From: Gorillibacterium timonense
Lineage (GTDB): Bacteria; Bacillota; Bacilli; Paenibacillales; NBRC-103111
NCBI RefSeq assembly: GCF_001457415.1
Contig: NZ_LN881724.1
Coordinates: forward strand, 496,001 to 560,000
Direction of reading: 5' to 3'
DNA length: 64,000 bases
In this document: in pieces, positions 63,531 through 64,000 of the stretch
Numbering within the stretch: position 1 is the stretch's first letter
How the letters are laid out: each line of letters starts with the position of its first letter
Made by a program: the position numbers and the translations under genes
The notes under the pieces: generated by a model
What the model saw: the letters and a program-made list of their open reading frames with translations, nothing else
The model's database searches: none
What the model was told of the DNA's origin: nothing

Positions 63531-63551
63531 ATGGATAACCTTTCTTGCTAA
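63531..63551 (+). CDS. Leader peptide MDNLSC
   Basis: ATG at 63531 with GGAG 8 nt upstream starts a six-codon frame ending TAA at 63549. Its codons form the left arm of a long stem, so ribosome position on it would decide folding. Short leaders like this precede inducible ABC-F and Erm genes. Confidence 0.55.
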   Translation: MDNLSC

Positions 63552-63725
63552 TGAATCTGGATAAGACAACGGAGCGAACGTTACCGTTTGTTTTATTATT
63601 CATGCAAGAAAGTTATCCTTTCTTTTCGCTCGGACCGCATAACCTTGTCATCCCCCTCGGAGGGTTGGCTTCGCTATAGGTTTGAGCTGCGAGAAGATAC
63701 TTTCTTGCAGCTCATTTTTTATTTT
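63533..63725 (+). promoter_or_regulatory. Transcription attenuator of the ABC-F gene
   Basis: GGATAACCTTTCTTGC (63533-63548) pairs with GCAAGAAAGTTATCC (63604-63618) with one bulge. A terminator follows at 63683-63725: TGAGCTGC and GCAGCTCA with TTTTTTATTTT. The ABC-F start lies 17 nt past it. A drug-stalled ribosome on the leader would change the folding and let polymerase through. The mechanism is inferred from layout. Confidence 0.65.
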
Positions 63726-63741
63726 CCGGGAGGCGATGACG

Positions 63742-64000
63742 ATGTCATTGATCAACGTAACCAACCTGACCTTCAGCTATGACGGCAGTTACGATACCAT
63801 ATTTGAAAATGTCAGCTTTCAAATCGATACCGATTGGAAGCTGGGGTTCACTGGGAGAAACGGCAGAGGAAAAACAACCTTTCTCCAGTTGCTGCTCGGC
63901 AGCTATGAATACAGCGGCAAAATTTCGGCGAGTGTCGGCTTTGATTATTTTCCTTTCCCGGTCGAGAACAAGGAACGGGATACCCTTTCGGTGGTTGGCG
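63742..64000 (+). CDS. Lsa-type ABC-F ribosomal protection protein, 5' part
   Basis: The first 86 codons are present before the window ends. They begin MSLINVTNLTFSYDGSYD and contain the Walker A motif GRNGRGKTT. The sequence resembles Lsa-type ABC-F proteins, cytosolic twin ATPases that dislodge lincosamides, streptogramin A and pleuromutilins from the ribosome. The ATG at 63742 has GGGAGG 8 nt upstream, while the in-frame ATG at 63736 is too close. An attenuator precedes it. The rest of the gene lies outside. Confidence 0.82.
   Translation, partial: MSLINVTNLTFSYDGSYDTIFENVSFQIDTDWKLGFTGRNGRGKTTFLQLLLGSYEYSGKISASVGFDYFPFPVENKERDTLSVVG

Overview
The window reads as chromosomal DNA of a Paenibacillus-like member of the Bacillota. 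Pointers are the strong GGAGG-type ribosome binding sites, a YesM/YesN-type two-component pair beside Lpl-type sugar permeases, a surface protein ending in S-layer homology (SLH) repeats, many AraC, MerR and MarR regulators, and small Bacillus-type families (SF0329, DUF4256, YaaA, LemA). I see no rRNA, tRNA, CRISPR array or prophage.

The first 42 kb is a patchwork of short transcription units. Regions: 0-9.4 kb, small enzymes and regulators with two phosphotransferase-like kinases and a decayed homocysteine methyltransferase; 9.4-12.5 kb, yaaA and a secreted GH26 mannanase under a perfect cre site; 12.7-15.1 kb, a BlaI repressor whose sensor gene is cut to 12 codons, an AraC regulator and a cyclase-fold protein; 15-24.6 kb, a TetR/M28-like membrane protein pair, a 5'-nucleotidase, a PQQ-type sugar dehydrogenase homologue, a Gfo/Idh oxidoreductase and two GNAT enzymes; 24.8-26.1 kb, a complete IS3-family element with 3-bp target duplication; 26.6-28.9 kb, an AraC regulator with a GH27 alpha-galactosidase; 29-38.8 kb, an AgrC/AgrA-like two-component system, LemA, MerR, XRE plus membrane protein, AlkD-like repair, VOC, flavodoxin-fold, EamA and LysR genes. 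From 39 to 42.3 kb lies an A+T-rich island with a protein kinase fused to a tRNA-guanine-transglycosylase-like domain, convergent with a winged-helix/PD-(D/E)xK nuclease-like gene.

From 42.5 to 63.4 kb there is one co-oriented glycan-utilisation locus: GH130 enzyme, sensor kinase, AraC-type response regulator, second GH130 enzyme, two permeases, a lipoprotein binding protein, a cytoplasmic protein of an unrecognised family, a DUF1861 protein, and two exported proteins that carry the same unrecognised domain, one SLH-anchored (about 2060 residues) and one with two discoidin (F5/8 C) domains. The natural model is extracellular cleavage of a mannose-containing polymer, import, and intracellular phosphorolysis by GH130 enzymes; the polymer is not identified. 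The SLH protein also carries a circularly permuted F5/8 C domain cleanly inserted in its catalytic-like domain.

The right edge holds the start of an Lsa-type ABC-F antibiotic-resistance gene behind a leader peptide and terminator, the layout of drug-induced attenuation. The most novel items are the three-paralogue enzyme family with the permuted insert, and the kinase-TGT fusion with its nuclease-like neighbour.
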